Shown piece by piece: positions 23,200 to 34,607 of a stretch of DNA of 64,000 bases (its first letter is position 1; each line of letters begins with the position of its first letter). The stretch spans positions 18,658,409 through 18,722,408 of the forward strand of contig OX421497.1 in the NCBI GenBank assembly GCA_949126835.1, in the 5' to 3' direction. The notes beneath the pieces are model-generated. The model saw only the letters and a program-made list of their open reading frames with translations, was not told the DNA's origin and made no database searches. Position numbers and translations under genes: made by a program. The stretch is from Anisus vortex (taxonomy: Eukaryota; Mollusca; Gastropoda; Planorbidae).

Positions 23200-23790
23200 A
23201 GATGCAACGATCATTCACCTCCGCACTCTAAAAGCGAAAGTGCAATTGGGACTCAAACGACAACCATAGAGGGGTTCGATTTTGCGCATCACAGGGCAAA
23301 GTCCTTGCAAGGATATTCTTAAACAGATTCATAATTCACCTGATCAGGGCCTACTGCCTGAGAGCCAGTGCGGTTTTAGAAAGGAGAGAGGAAACATCGA
23401 CATGATTTTCGCTGCCGGCCAAATGCAAGAGAAATGCCATGGCCAACACTTTTGTAGACTTAACATAGGGCATTTGGACATCGTCTGCCGCGAGGGACTC
23501 TGGAGACTCGTGAATGAATTTGAATGCCCAAACATCTTCACTGACTGTAAGCTAGATTCCAAGATCAGGGGAGCTATTTAGAACCCGTCCAGTTACAAAC
23601 GGAGTATAGTGGGGTTGTGTCTTAACTTACACTCTTTAGCCTCCTGTTGTCAGCCATAGCCATTTACTGTTAGCCTCTTCCGAATGCAGCTCATATTATG
23701 GAAATGATTCAGCTTCCTGGCGTGGCTGCTTTACACTGTCAAGGTCTCACATGCACAGAGAAGGATTGATATTAGTTTCCATTCATGTAT
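23200..23790 (+). pseudogene. Non-LTR retrotransposon reverse transcriptase fragment (unit 1)
   Basis: Conceptual translation gives GLLPESQCGFRKERGNIDMI, then FAAGQMQEKC and CREGLWRLVNEF. These are fingers-to-palm strings of an endonuclease-type LINE reverse transcriptase. A further piece in a shifted frame (about 23600-23670) resembles NGVKQGCVLTYTLFSLLLSA. 23690-23790 reads as LINE sequence on the opposite strand. The catalytic YADD region is absent. A parallel relic is at 43960-44510. Confidence 0.7.
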
Positions 23791-23799
23791 AATATAAAT

Positions 23800-24780
23800 G
23801 CTGTGGCACATGTGTTCTTCCCCCCTCCATCACCTCGGAACAAGCCAGGGTCAGTGCATGCTTTGTTCACGTGCTCATTATGCAATCCCCACAAGACTAG
23901 GACTTAAGGCCCGACCTCCCCTCCCATTCTTCCGACACCCAACGTCCAACTCAAAGAATATAACATGTATACGAAAATAGACCTATCAGTGGCCAGTTTC
24001 CTGGTCGGGGCCCTTTTGACGTGCAACCTCGAGATGCCGCCGGTCGAGGGAAAGGCGCCCTTGATGGCCCGCCGTTTCCCCCTTTATCACTCCCCGCACC
24101 AATCCCCCCCTCCGCTTCGCCATGTTATATTCGACTCTAATGTTGATCAAACGTTGAAGACAACAGGAAGATTGACCAATCGCACACGTGATGTGCTCGC
24201 CATTCTCCTTGACCCCCATTTTCTTGCATCACGTGACCATCCACGCTCGAGATGTAATTTTCATTAGAGATGTAAGTTAGTTTTAGATCAATCTGGCTTA
24301 AGGGGTCGCAAGGGTTGGACGCCCTGAGCTCCAGTAGCACCACGCGGTGCTACAGTCTGTTGTAGTGAGCCTTCCTTAGGGTTACATATAGTGTAAGCCT
24401 ATGATTAGATATACACTATGTATCACTTGTATTTGTATCGTATGATTTATTTGCTCACGTCATTAATGATTAAATACGGACTTTAATGTTAATAAAATAT
24501 TCGTGGTTACAATACACCTTGCTTATTGATGGATAGAATTCCTGTGTCTGACATCCAGTGACAGTGTCAATTAGTCAACAGTTTAACTCAGCCTAAATAG
24601 GAGCCATCGAAACCTGGATATACATTTGTCTTAGAATCACATAGAAATCATCAGCTCTTCGGGGCCACATACCACTTAGATACCCTGCCTAAATCACCCC
24701 TCCCTATCACCCTGTATACCTGTGGAGTTATGCTAATTACAGGCTCTGTGACGCAGCAACTTAGACCTGCACGTCACGGT
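23800..24780. other. Spacer with a GC-rich patch, no gene recognised
   Basis: 23960-24270 is clearly richer in G+C than its surroundings and holds short open frames on both strands, none with a recognisable motif. A TAGCACCACGCGGTGCTA palindrome lies at about 24334. The remainder is AT-rich. Confidence 0.4.
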
Positions 24781-24789
24781 AGACCTATC

Positions 24790-25038
24790 AGTACTCAACA
24801 TTATATTAGTACTCGACGTTATATTAGTACTCAATGTTATATTAGTACTCAACATTATATTAGTACTCAACGTTATATTAGTACCGGTACTCGATGTTAT
24901 ATTAGTACTCAACGTTATATTAGTACCGGTAGTCTATGTTATATTAGTACTCAATGTTATATTAGTACTCAATGTTATATTAGTACTCGATGTTATATTA
25001 GTACTCACTGTTATATTAGTACTCAATGTTATATTAGT
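24790..25038. repeat. 18-bp tandem array TACTCAAYGTTATATTAG
   Basis: About 14 copies occur, with two insertions of an extra ACCGGT-type spacer (GTACCGGTACTCG and GTACCGGTAGTC). It is open in one frame for 131 codons because the unit length is a multiple of three, and it is not a gene. Confidence 0.85.
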
Positions 25039-25436
25039 AATGGTCGTAAGCAGCATAGAGCTTGCAAAATAGATTCCCTGAGAAAAAGGCAGAGGACGAT
25101 TGAAACGTTTCATGCCTTAGAATAAAGTCATTGTCAAACAAGTGTTGGTAGCACAACTGAAACGCCTAAGCATCTAAAAATGTAACTTCTAACTGGAGCT
25201 ATTTAGATCCAAAGCATTTTACTTAGATATGTATTTGGATGTATGGCCGCAGTAAGGAAATATTGCGCTCGCGGCGAAAGCAGACCTTTACTGCTCCACA
25301 GCATAGTATTAAAAATAATACCAACAACAGACGAAATTTAAAATAGTCCAAAGTATTAAAAAAAAACACTATAAAATACTGCAAAGCATAGATTAAAACT
25401 GACCAGGCGGATTATAAAATGTACAACATCATAGCA

Positions 25437-25876
25437 TCTATATATATAAAAAGACAGTGTTAAGCCCCGCGAGGATCCCCATTGGTCAATTTGAAAACAC
25501 GTGTGTCACTGACCTATCTAGGCCTAGCCCAATATACCGTCTAATAATTTTTCACATCGAACGTGTGTCTTCGATAGCTCAGTGGTAAACGTAGTGGACT
25601 GCTATACGGCCGACCAGGGTTCGATTCTCCAGTTAGACTATTCTTTTTTTTTTTCGACAATTAATTTTTCAAACTTTTAAAAACAAAAGACATTGTAAAT
25701 CTATAGGCAATATAGATTTTGTTAAATAAAAATATTTGACTATATTTTTTACCCTATTACAATATTTATTTACTTTCCTAAAAGTATTCAGTAAGTGTAG
25801 TTTATAAATTTGTTATCTGCACCCCAGACAGTCCTTTTTTTTTTCACCCGGGCAACGCCGGGCAATGTAGCTTGTA
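25437..25876. mobile_element. Helitron-like non-autonomous element with a tRNA-like segment
   Basis: It starts ATCTATATATATAAAAAG. Near the end it has a CCCGGGCAACGCCGGG hairpin followed by CAATGTAGCTTG, resembling a Helitron 3' hairpin and CTRR end. A tRNA-like A box (TAGCTCAGTGG) and B box (GGTTCGATTC) lie inside, at about 25574 and 25618. Their stems do not pair, so it is not a tRNA gene. Assignment rests on end motifs only. Confidence 0.4.
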
Positions 25877-26389
25877 GACTATAATAAGATCGACCGCTTG
25901 CAATAATTTGACGGACTAAAAATGGTCCTATTTGAATGGAAGATAAGGAGCATCTAAAATGCTTTTGTCTAAATCTAAATTCGATAGAAATAATAAAATT
26001 TACGAGACTAAACTGAGAGAAAGACTTAGTATAATACACATCCTCAATACTATAGTGTTCTGCATCGTTATATTGTATTTATGTTTAATGAAACAAGATA
26101 CTTAGTAGTATTTCAATGTTTTATGACTATCTAATGTGATATGCTACAGAAGCCCATCCTACTATAGATGAAAACTTCGACATGATCGGGTGTCTGTTAT
26201 TAAAATTTGATAATAGCTATAACTAAAGCCAGAATTATTGGCAATTGTTGACGTCATAGATAATAGGGTAATGTTCAGGAACCAAGTTGATAAATTTGGA
26301 TTTAAAGGCTTTTAGCATTATGAGAAGATTTCTGAAGTGTTCAAATTGCGATGAATCAACAGCCGTTGCAAAGACAATCTATGAATTGA

Positions 26390-26640
26390 GATTTCTCAAA
26401 AGCATAATGTTTACATTTCGAATCCCGGTGCAGGCTAGGATTTTTTTCCCGGGTCTGGCAGGTGTCCCGAGTCTACCCAGTTCTGATGGGTACCTGACCT
26501 TAGTTGGGGTAAAGTAAAGGCGGCTGTGCATAGTGCTGGCCACACAATCACCTAGTATACCGTGGACACAGATCTGGCAAACGCTGCTTCACTGGCCCTA
26601 TGGATCAATTTGGTCCGACGGGATACTTTTTTAAAAATAA
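26390..26640 (+). repeat. Decayed tRNA-derived SINE (family S2)
   Basis: It shares TTTTTTCCCGGG, GAGTCTACCCAG.TCTGATGGG and TTGGGGTAAAGTAAAGGCGGCTG with the full SINE at 45074-45345. Only the B-box end of the tRNA head is left. Confidence 0.7.
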
Positions 26641-26724
26641 TTGTTATCATATTTATCACAATTAGTTTGATACCAGACATTATCATAACTGTTTGTGAAT
26701 TCGAGCGTTCGCCTACCGTACCTG

Positions 26725-26960
26725 AGTAGGGTTTGTTCCTGGCTCTAAAAAGTGTCTCTGAGTCTGAGCCTACCAAGCTCTGATGGGTACCTGCCATTCG
26801 TTAGAAAAAAATATCGGGGGCTGGGTATTGTGGCCACGGAAACTTGTGAACACTGCTTCATGTTCCCTATGGGTCCAATTGGTCTAAACGGGATGGATAT
26901 TTTACCGTGTGAGGCTAGACATTTTAGCCATAGGGAAATTGGTAATAGCCTCATATATAG
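26725..26960 (+). repeat. Second decayed S2 SINE copy
   Basis: GTCTCTGAGTCTGAGCCTAC, AGCTCTGATGGGTACCTGCC and the CTTGTGAACACTGCTTCA end follow the S2 body. The head is lost. Confidence 0.6.
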
Positions 26961-26993
26961 GCTAAAATGTGTCCACGAAAAGCAATAGTCATT

Positions 26994-27169
26994 CAGTGCC
27001 GTTGCTAGTGATTTGGGGGCCAGGGGGGGTTGGCCTCTTTGGGGGCCCCTGCATTTTGACATTCGACATTATGACATGAGAAAAAAACAATTCGGACACT
27101 CCTTTGGGTAGGGGCCGGGGGGACTTTCGAATTTGGGACCCCGCTCCCCCTTCCCTAGCTACGCCACTG
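26994..27169. mobile_element. 176-bp hAT MITE of family gamma
   Basis: The ends are CAGTGCCGTTGCTAG and CTAGCTACGCCACTG. Flanks TAGTCATT (26986-26993) and TATTCATT (27170-27177) match at 7 of 8 bases. The interior keeps the gamma ends (GGGGCCCCTGCATTTTGACA) and nothing else. Confidence 0.8.
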
Positions 27170-27177
27170 TATTCATT

Positions 27178-28640
27178 TTCATATCAAGTTACTGTACCTA
27201 AACTGTTGTGTTTCTTTTATAAATGTTTTAAATATCTGTACTCATTATCCCATAGACCCGCATTTTTTTAAATAATCAATTTTTTTTCAATGTAGGGAAA
27301 GTGGGTATAATGATAATGAGTTGCTAATTCTAAATACAATTAAAAAGAGTTTATATTACTCTTTCTAATTACTTTTGTACGTTATACAAAAATGGAAAAC
27401 CTAAATGTTTGAAGGTTTTAATTTTTGAGCAAAATTTCAAAGAATGGTCAAAGTTTACGGAGAAACGATTTGGTGAAAGGAAAAATTAGAAATTGACTAT
27501 CTAAAGACCAAAATAATGTATTAATAGTTTAGTTTTAGTTTTATATTTGCTAAATTGATAGAAATAAGAATAAAAGAGATATTAAGATATAGAGTTAGGG
27601 TCGGACTTTAGAGATTTTATCAATAGATATCAACAAACGTTTTAAATAGTCAAAAACGTATGTTTTGTTCTAATCTTGCATGTATGTGTGTATGTTTGCG
27701 TGTTATTGTGTGTATGTATTTGTAAGTGAGGCAGACAGACATGTAGGCCCCAGGAGCATATTAATATTGTTTAGATATTTCCAAAGTCTAAAATAAGATG
27801 GACCGCTTGCTTTGATATTTACGAATACAAACGGAATTATAGACCTAGGGTTTAGTAATTTGCTATGATTTTATGAATGGAAAACTATAAACTATAGGCC
27901 TACTTATCCTAGTTGTCTGTTATTGTCGCAGAATTTAAAGGAATATTTGAGACGTAAAATGCCGACGCATAGATGTAAATTAAAACTATTCAATAATGTA
28001 TTTGTAAAAGTAAATGTTTTAACTTTTCAATTTCTTCGTTTCATTACTTCTCATTGAGAAATTGTAGAATAATACTTTATAGGAGGATCGTCTGTAATAT
28101 ATTAGACGCTTCTGTAATATATTATAAGTTTAGAAATATAATTAAGATTTGAATCGAAAGTTGTATAAGCTTACAGCAGAAATCTTTTGGATCACGCTTT
28201 ATTTGCTGCGCACCAAAAAAACACGATTCATTGAGCTCTAAAAAAAAGCGCACCGAGTCCTCTTATTATAGTCTTTGATATTACGTCATCTGTCTATACT
28301 CTCAAAACCAAGTCGCTAAGCGTTCCGGAATGACAGATACATTTCTTTTAGCTATTATTATATAGATTATGTACAGTTAACCCTTCCCGTACCGACCTAC
28401 TTCTATCTATGCTGCCTTCAGTTCCGCTATATACGCGTCCGGGACTGTAAGGGTTAACTTAATAACAAACCGAAACTCATAGTTAGATTAAAGATATTTT
28501 TTTTTCTGATTTAATAACACTTAAAAAAATACATAAAGACTACTTGATATTGTTTGATATTGGATTATTGCTTTTTTTAAAACTACGGTCCAAAAGTCAA
28601 TTTAAATACTGATGACCAGTATTTATACTCCTAAAGACTA
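27178..28640. other. AT-rich spacer, no gene seen
   Basis: No reading frame, RNA gene or delimited element was recognised on either strand. Confidence 0.4.
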
Positions 28641-29700
28641 AAACCCTAATGGTACTTTTCTTGCTTTCTGCTTAGCAAGTTCTTGTATGAGGGCTTTTGA
28701 GTCTAACTGCTATCTCACTTTCAATAGAAATTGTCACCAGACCCGCAAGTCTCATCCTGACACATTGTACTACGCAGATAGGTTCTAATTAGCTTAAGTT
28801 TTGAAAAGATCGCTCAGAACTAACTACAGAATGTGGCAGAGGCAGCGAAATACGAAGGGCAGCGCAAATGATAGGAAATCCATTTTCAAGATTCTGTTAG
28901 TAAATATAGTTTAGGACTTCTTCAGGGTTTGATACTGAGTCATGGATATGATGAGAAATCGCTCTTAGTTCAGAACACTGTCGTACAGCAGCAATTTCAG
29001 ATTCATTCAAACCTTCATCTTTTTCAACTGTTAATGCTTTTTTCCAAGTTTTTGCACATCGACTTAACCTTTGATGTAGTCTTGTTTTTAAGGTCAGGAA
29101 TGTTGTTCAAAAAGACAAAGACACAAGATACTTTATTTAACTATAAAATTTGTCTTTACTGCATTAGCAGCTTTGTCTAGAGCAGCAACATAAAAGTATA
29201 TCTTGAAACTTTCTGAGGGGTCACCTGCAATATTTACAGATTCATCTGTTGATTCGTAATAAAACTTTTTCATTTTTTTCATTCGGACCGTTTCTTTCTC
29301 AAATACTGGTTCTATTCCAATCAACTTCTTATGCTACTTTATTAGCATCAACCACAACTCGATTAAACTCTAAATCACTTCTAGCTCAAACAAAAAATTC
29401 TTCTTTTTTCAGGTGACTAACTGCTCTCTGGAGATTCAAGTCCTTTTCTGGCAGTATCTTACTAATTATGTTTACTTGAAACAAAATGTTGTGCTATGTG
29501 ACAGGTGCAACAATAAACTTGAAGACATATATTTTTAAGTAACCAAAGTGCTTCTACCTTTGCACTACTTCCACTAGATCCAATTAGTGCCTTCAGGAAT
29601 GTCTTCTAAAGCATTACAAACATGAGATAACTGGTAGCGCAGAGGTGGTAGTGCATCAATTTGACTGGCAATCTTGTGCCACTTAGGGGATTTAATGTAC
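28640..29700 (-). pseudogene. hAT transposase relic, TTF/ZMYM-like branch
   Basis: On the minus strand, 29324-29133 reads GIEPVFEKETVRMKKMKKF then YYESTDESV. About 28830-28690 gives a broken dimerisation block resembling ERSFQNLS..LE.IY, then RMRLAGLVTISIESEIA. Both match hAT transposases annotated with TTF-type or MYM-type zinc fingers. Stops and frameshifts are frequent. Ends of the element could not be found. Confidence 0.55.
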
Positions 29701-29939
29701 TCGTTTTCCTAATAGACAGTATGAAAATGCACAAAACCTGATTGTTTTCAATAGTAGACTGGCCCTATACAGAAAATGCATTTCCGTGTATAGGTCTACT
29801 AATGTTAGGTAGCCATTTAGTTATAAACTATATTATTGTTACATTTCTACATATTCCCTATTATGAAGCTTAAAGTTTAGGTTTGTTTGAATTTTTTATT
29901 ACTAAATAAGCATGTAAATTCTATAATTATTTGTTATTA

Positions 29940-30610
29940 TTATTAATCCTTAGTAAGTTTGCCTTTGTACTCTCGCGCCTCAATTACTGTAATGCTCTGC
30001 TGATCAGAATCGACAACTTGCAGCGTATTCAAAACATTGCCTCCCGGCTGGTTATTCATAAATCAAGGCATGCTTATGTGGTAGTTCTCCTGTGAGAGCC
30101 AGAATTGAATACAAAGTGAAGCTACTTTGCCACCAGTGTCTACATAACAAAAAGATTCCGTCCTATCTCAAGGAACTAATCAAGTCATATGTTCCGCAAA
30201 GAAAACATCGTTCTGCCGACTCCTAACGACAGTTGGCCTTATAGCCTTCTAAATATCTGGACCCAAAGTATGGAATCAACTTCCCATCCAACTTAAGCAA
30301 ACTGTTTCTAACGTCAAGTTTAAAAATAACTTAAAAACACATTATTTTAATTTATATATTTTATTTATCTTCGTTAATTAAACATTTTTAGATCTTACGT
30401 TTTACTTTTAAATTGTTAGTTCGGTTAACGCTGCATTTATTTGCTTGGTGGTCCTGTGTTTGTAAAATGTATAACTTTTAATTAGCTATATATTTTTTAG
30501 CCTAGAAATTATTTCCATGTTCTAAGTAGTTTGTTGCTCAATATGTAATGCACTTTGAGCTTACGTTATGTTTGTTTTTGCGATGTACGAATATAATTAT
30601 TATTATTATT
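29940..30610 (+). pseudogene. LINE reverse transcriptase C-terminus and tail upstream of copy 2
   Basis: Conceptual translation contains RIDNLQRIQNIASRLVI then IEYKVKLLCHQCLHN, SYLKELIKSYVPQRKHRSAD and GINFPSNL. This is the thumb and C-terminal region of CR1/Jockey-type reverse transcriptases (QRVQN-A-RL..LHWLPV..R..YK). It is followed by the LINE tail at 30513-30610. A parallel fragment in unit 3 (52150-52570) is split from its tail by later insertions. Confidence 0.7.
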
Positions 30611-31834
30611 AGTTGAAGTTAATTTAAAAATGTTTCCTTTTGTTAGTTTCTTTACTTTTTTTTTCATTTATACAGTTGGCATTTTACGTCATTGTGGAAA
30701 AACATATTATTCTTATCAATTAAATGCCTGTTTAAACTTTTTAATTTACAAAACTACACACACGAACGCGCACAAACACATTCACACACACATAAAGCAT
30801 CGCACAACGAATATCCCGCCTACGAGAGTGTGTTTCTTTCGGTGTATTTCTCATTTAGCGTTTCGGTCTTTCAAATATACACGGGTTTCTGTGTAAATCT
30901 TAGCTACTGGATGTGAAAATCTTTGTAATTTGATGAAATAATACATTCTTTCAGTTTCTGTTTTATAGCAATATTTCACACACATGGAGTATAAAGGATA
31001 AAAAAAATACCATAGACGATTTAGAATATTTATTTTTAGATATACACGGTATTAAAATGTCACTAGAACTAGATAATACGAGATTAAAACGTAATAAAAG
31101 CTGCCAATCAATAACATTTTGATTATACAGCTGCAATATTAAAACCTAACAAAAAAGTGAAGTTCTCAAACTAGACAGCTTATGGGTCAAAAGTCATACG
31201 TTTTTTTTCACAGTGTCTTACCCACACATACATATTTATTACAATACATTTCAACATCAAAAGTAAAAATAACTCGATGAGTCCAAGTCCCCAAAAATGT
31301 TCCGTATAATCATGTTTATACACGTACAAAATAATTGTACTTTCTAAGTGTCCATAATGCAAGTGAATTAGAATAATTCCTACTCGTAACACATTAGAAT
31401 CAATAATTAATGCTTCGACGCATTTAGTTTTTGTTTAATTCCTTAACAATTACTTGTAGGCTAAGTTTAACGAGAACCGGTTCGTCTGGATCAAATATTT
31501 CATAACATTCTGCCATAACATAATTTATAAAAGACTTTGAAAATACATGCACACTTGTAGTTGTAGTAATTAAATCATATCTATCTATTGTATACACGCA
31601 AATTGGGTTCTTTTGAAGGACTACATTATTAGTGAGTACCACGTTTTTTATATTGTTATCAACTATATTTATATAATAATAATATATATATATATATATA
31701 ATATATAGGTAGAATATTTTACTACAATCATTATAGAAATATTTTATTTATATTGTAAATAAATCAAGTCGTATGTAATTTTCACATTTATGTGAAGATA
31801 TGAAGAAATTATTCACATTTCGTTTTCAGAAGTA
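30611..31834 (+). promoter_or_regulatory. Conserved 5' flank of claudin-like copy 2
   Basis: It aligns with 5441-6641 throughout. The flank contains a (TA)n run at about 31680-31705 that is longer than in copy 1. It ends TTTTCAGAAGTAATGG, preserving the acceptor-like TTTTCAG before the start codon. Confidence 0.45.
31424..31642 (-). other. Antisense open frame in the 5' flank of copy 2
   Basis: The minus strand is open for 72 codons and ends in TAA. The residues look protein-like (NNVVLQKNPICVYTIDRYD, FSKSFINYVMAECYEIFDP and DEPVLVKL). Homologous DNA upstream of copies 1 and 3 encodes recognisably similar strings (VVLTNNVVL, FSKSFINYVMA, PVLVKL) but with stops and frameshifts. No family was recognised. 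It may be a relic of an unrelated gene or element caught in the unit. Confidence 0.25.
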
Positions 31835-32045
31835 ATGGCTCTACCTAAAGGAATCACAATACAACATATTGGTTGTTCTATTATTCTTGGTATTGGTATC
31901 ATTTTACATATTGTGGGGCTGGCCACTCCAAGCTGGTCAGTTTCTACTCTTGAAGCGGAATCTGTCAATTTAGACGCAACTGTGGGACTATGGAAAACAT
32001 GTCAAAATGGCGTCTGTCAAGTAATAACTAGCGAATACTTGATAG
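31835..32045 (+). CDS. Claudin/PMP22-like tetraspan protein, copy 2, exon 1
   Basis: This is the paralogue of copy 1, residues 1-70 of 183. The N-terminus and membrane segment 1 differ from copy 1 at one residue (Cys19 to Gly). The extracellular loop differs at about 12 of 34 residues but keeps Trp34, GLW at 51-53, Cys56 and Cys61. The exon ends GATAG|GTAAGT in phase 1 and joins 34608. Intron 1 is 2.56 kb, against 13.2 kb in copy 1. A plasma-membrane role in cell contact or channel association is expected from the family, not shown here. Confidence 0.85.
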
Positions 32046-32109
32046 GTAAGTATACGGAATCTTTTTCTCCATTTCAATATTTAAAAAAAATTCCCTTCCT
32101 TTTCATTTT

Positions 32110-32310
32110 AGTGATGGTTATGCCCACTAGCACGCCATCAGATTTAGTGATGGTTAGGCCCACTAGCACGCCAAAAGGTTTAGTGATGGTTAGGCCCACT
32201 ATCACGTCAACGGGTTTAGTGATGGTTAGGCCCGCTAGCACGCCAACAGGTTTAGTGATGGTTAGGCCCGCTAGCACGCCAACAGGTTTAGTGATGGTTA
32301 GGCATGGTAA
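32110..32310. repeat. 36-bp tandem repeats in intron 1 of copy 2
   Basis: About five to six units of GTGATGGTTAGGCCCACTAG plus CACGCCAACAGGTTTA, beginning 65 bases after the splice donor. They match the array at 16163-16370 of copy 1. Confidence 0.85.
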
Positions 32311-32383
32311 CAACAAAATTGTTGACAACTTCAACTAGTTTAGTAATCTGTTACCTGCATGTTACCAGTATGCTTATTGTTGG

Positions 32384-32829
32384 CTACTTGTCTACTACAT
32401 GTCTTCTACCTGTCTACTACTTGTCTACCACCTGCCTACTACCTGTCACTACTTGTCTACTACCTGTCTACTACCTGTCTACTACCTGTCTACTACTTGT
32501 CTACGACCTGTCTATTACCTGTCTACTACCTGTCTACTACTTGTCTACGACCTGTCTATTATCTGTCTACTACCTGTCTACTACTTGTCTACTACCTGTC
32601 TACTTCTTGTCTACTACATGTCTACTATCTGTCTACTACTTGTCTACTACCTGTCTACTACTTGTCTATTACTTGTCTACTACCTGTCTACTACCTGTCT
32701 ACTACCTGTCTACTACTTGTCTACTACCTATCTACTACTTGTCTACTACATGTCTACTATCTGTCTACTACTTGTCTACTACCTGTCTACTACATGTCTA
32801 CTACCTGTCTACTACCTGTCTACTACCTG
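32384..32829. repeat. 11-bp minisatellite in intron 1 of copy 2
   Basis: Same CTACTACCTGT unit as at 16451, here about 40 copies, continuing in degenerate form at 33221-33365 beyond a solo LTR. All three + frames are open, without coding meaning. Confidence 0.9.
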
Positions 32830-33220
32830 TGTAGCGTAAATGTGGATATATTAATTGGTGCGCAAGAGACGGCACATTGTGAACGCAAAAATGATGACGT
32901 CAGTTGTTTTGGGGGTACACATGTCTTGGTTATGTGAGATAGCAACGATAAGCAGAATAGGCTGGTAACTTTGTTGAGGCAGGTTGTGTCTGTATAGAGA
33001 ACGGTCTTAAGAGTGTAATTGTATGGCAGTTAGTAGTACTGTTATATACGTCGCATCTTTGTATATTATTTGGTGATTAAAGTTCAGTGTTATTTACTAC
33101 ATTGCGAGTTATCATCTAATTTATGTTACGCACCCTGAGAGTGAGAGAGCTAGCCGTGGTAGGAGAGAAGAATACCTCTATGTGATGTTTACAGTTAAAT
33201 AGAGAAGACAAGACGTAACA
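32830..33220 (+). mobile_element. Probable solo LTR inserted in the minisatellite
   Basis: The 391-bp insert starts TGTAGCGTAAATG and ends AGACGTAACA, so it has the TG...CA ends of an LTR. ACCTG lies on both sides (32825-32829 and 33221-33225), a 5-bp duplication typical of Gypsy-type integration. A TATA-like TTATATAC lies near 33035. There is no internal domain. Because ACCTG recurs in the minisatellite, the duplication alone is weak evidence. Confidence 0.55.
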
Positions 33221-33463
33221 ACCTGTATACTAGCTGTTTACTACCTGTCTGCTACCTGTCTGCTACCAGTCTACTACCTGTCTACTTATTTTAAAACGTC
33301 TGCTACCTGTCTACTATTTTTCAACTACTTGTCTACTATCCATCTGCTACATGTCTTCCATCTGTCTCAATGGAGGTACTAACTGTTTTTTTTACACCAT
33401 TAAAATACACATTTTTTAATCTGCTTAAACCGATTTATAAGAAATTATTAGAAAGAAGATAAT

Positions 33464-34032
33464 AGAGCGTTCTCAGTAGGCGGAGCTTAAGTTTTTTGTG
33501 TAAATTTAGTGACGTATTTGTGTAAATATAGAACCCACTTGAGGTACAAACGTAACGTGGTGAAAGTAAATTACTTCTTTATCATGCAAAATTCACATCT
33601 GAATATTGGCTATCCTACTCAAAAAAAAGGCGGTAAATAGTAGTACTGTAGATTAATTGATTAATGTGATTAGGCTAGGGCCGGCTAGACCTATTTACAC
33701 TTTCAATTTCACTTTATAGGCCTACACTTTTAATGTTTTGTAGGCTAGGCTACGATGTCAAGTAATATTGTTGGTGAATAGGCTATCTAGTCAAGTCACT
33801 ATTAGGCTCACATCGTCTATGATCTATGTCTATGATAATAATAAAATAGCCTATTTTATTTTACATACATAATACAGCTTAAATCTTAATAAGACTTAAA
33901 ACACAACAATCATTTAAAAAAAGCTCGAGCCTATATGAAACTTTATTAATACAGCGGCCATATTTAATTGTACACCATTACTCAAAGTAAACACAAATCA
34001 CGTGCTTTTTGTCACGGGATTGCAAACGCCCT
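33464..34032. mobile_element. 569-bp TIR element (copy A)
   Basis: It begins AGAGCGTTCTCAGTAGGCGG and ends GATTGCAAACGCCCT, imperfect inverted repeats, with AT on both sides. A close full-length relative lies at 51418-51988. The paralogous position 29790 shows the pre-insertion site of that second copy. The interior is non-coding. Confidence 0.65.
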
Positions 34033-34049
34033 ATTGAATGTTTTGTGTT

Positions 34050-34575
34050 TAAAATATTGGTATCAAGAAGATAGTTGAATGTTGTGTTTAAAATATTGGT
34101 ATAAAGAAGATATTTGAATGTTATGTATTTAAAATATTGGTATAAAGAAGATAGTTGAATGTTATGTGTTTAAATTATTGGTAGAAATAAGATATTTGAA
34201 GATTTTGTGATTAAAATATTGGTATAAATAAGATAGTTTTTATGTTATGTGTTTAAAATATTGGTATAAAGAAGATAGTTGAATGTTATGTGTTTAAAAT
34301 ATTGGTATAAATAAAATAGTTTTTATGTTATGTGTTTAAAATATTGGTATGAAGAAGATAGTTGAATGTTATGTGTTTAAATTATTGGTAGAAATAAGAT
34401 ATTTGAAGATTTTGTGATTAAAATATTGGTATAAATAAGATAGTTTTTATGTTATGTGTTTAAAATATTGGTATAAAGAAGATAGTTGAATGTTATGTGT
34501 TTAAAATATTGGTATAAATAAAATAGTTTTTATGTTATGTGTTTAAAATATTGGCAGAAATAAGATAGTTGATTA
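34050..34575. repeat. 41-bp tandem array ending beside the exon 2 acceptor of copy 2
   Basis: The unit is about 41 bases (GTTATGTGTTTAAAATATTG then GTATAAAGAAGATAGTTGAAT), about 12-13 copies. A block of five variant units is itself duplicated (about 34157-34362 and 34363-34570). It ends about 35 bases before the acceptor at 34607. Copy 1 has only a single unit there. Confidence 0.85.
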
Positions 34576-34607
34576 TTTAGTGTTTTTCTTCTATTTTATT
34601 TCACTAG

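Noticed and set aside
24730..25125. 131-codon frame with ISTQCY repeats
   Set aside because: It is an 18-bp array. The flanking codons show no domain.
25571..25640. Possible tRNA gene (A box TAGCTCAGTGG, B box GGTTCGATTC)
   Set aside because: The acceptor and T stems do not pair and no plausible anticodon arm closes. It is more likely a tRNA-like part of a mobile element.
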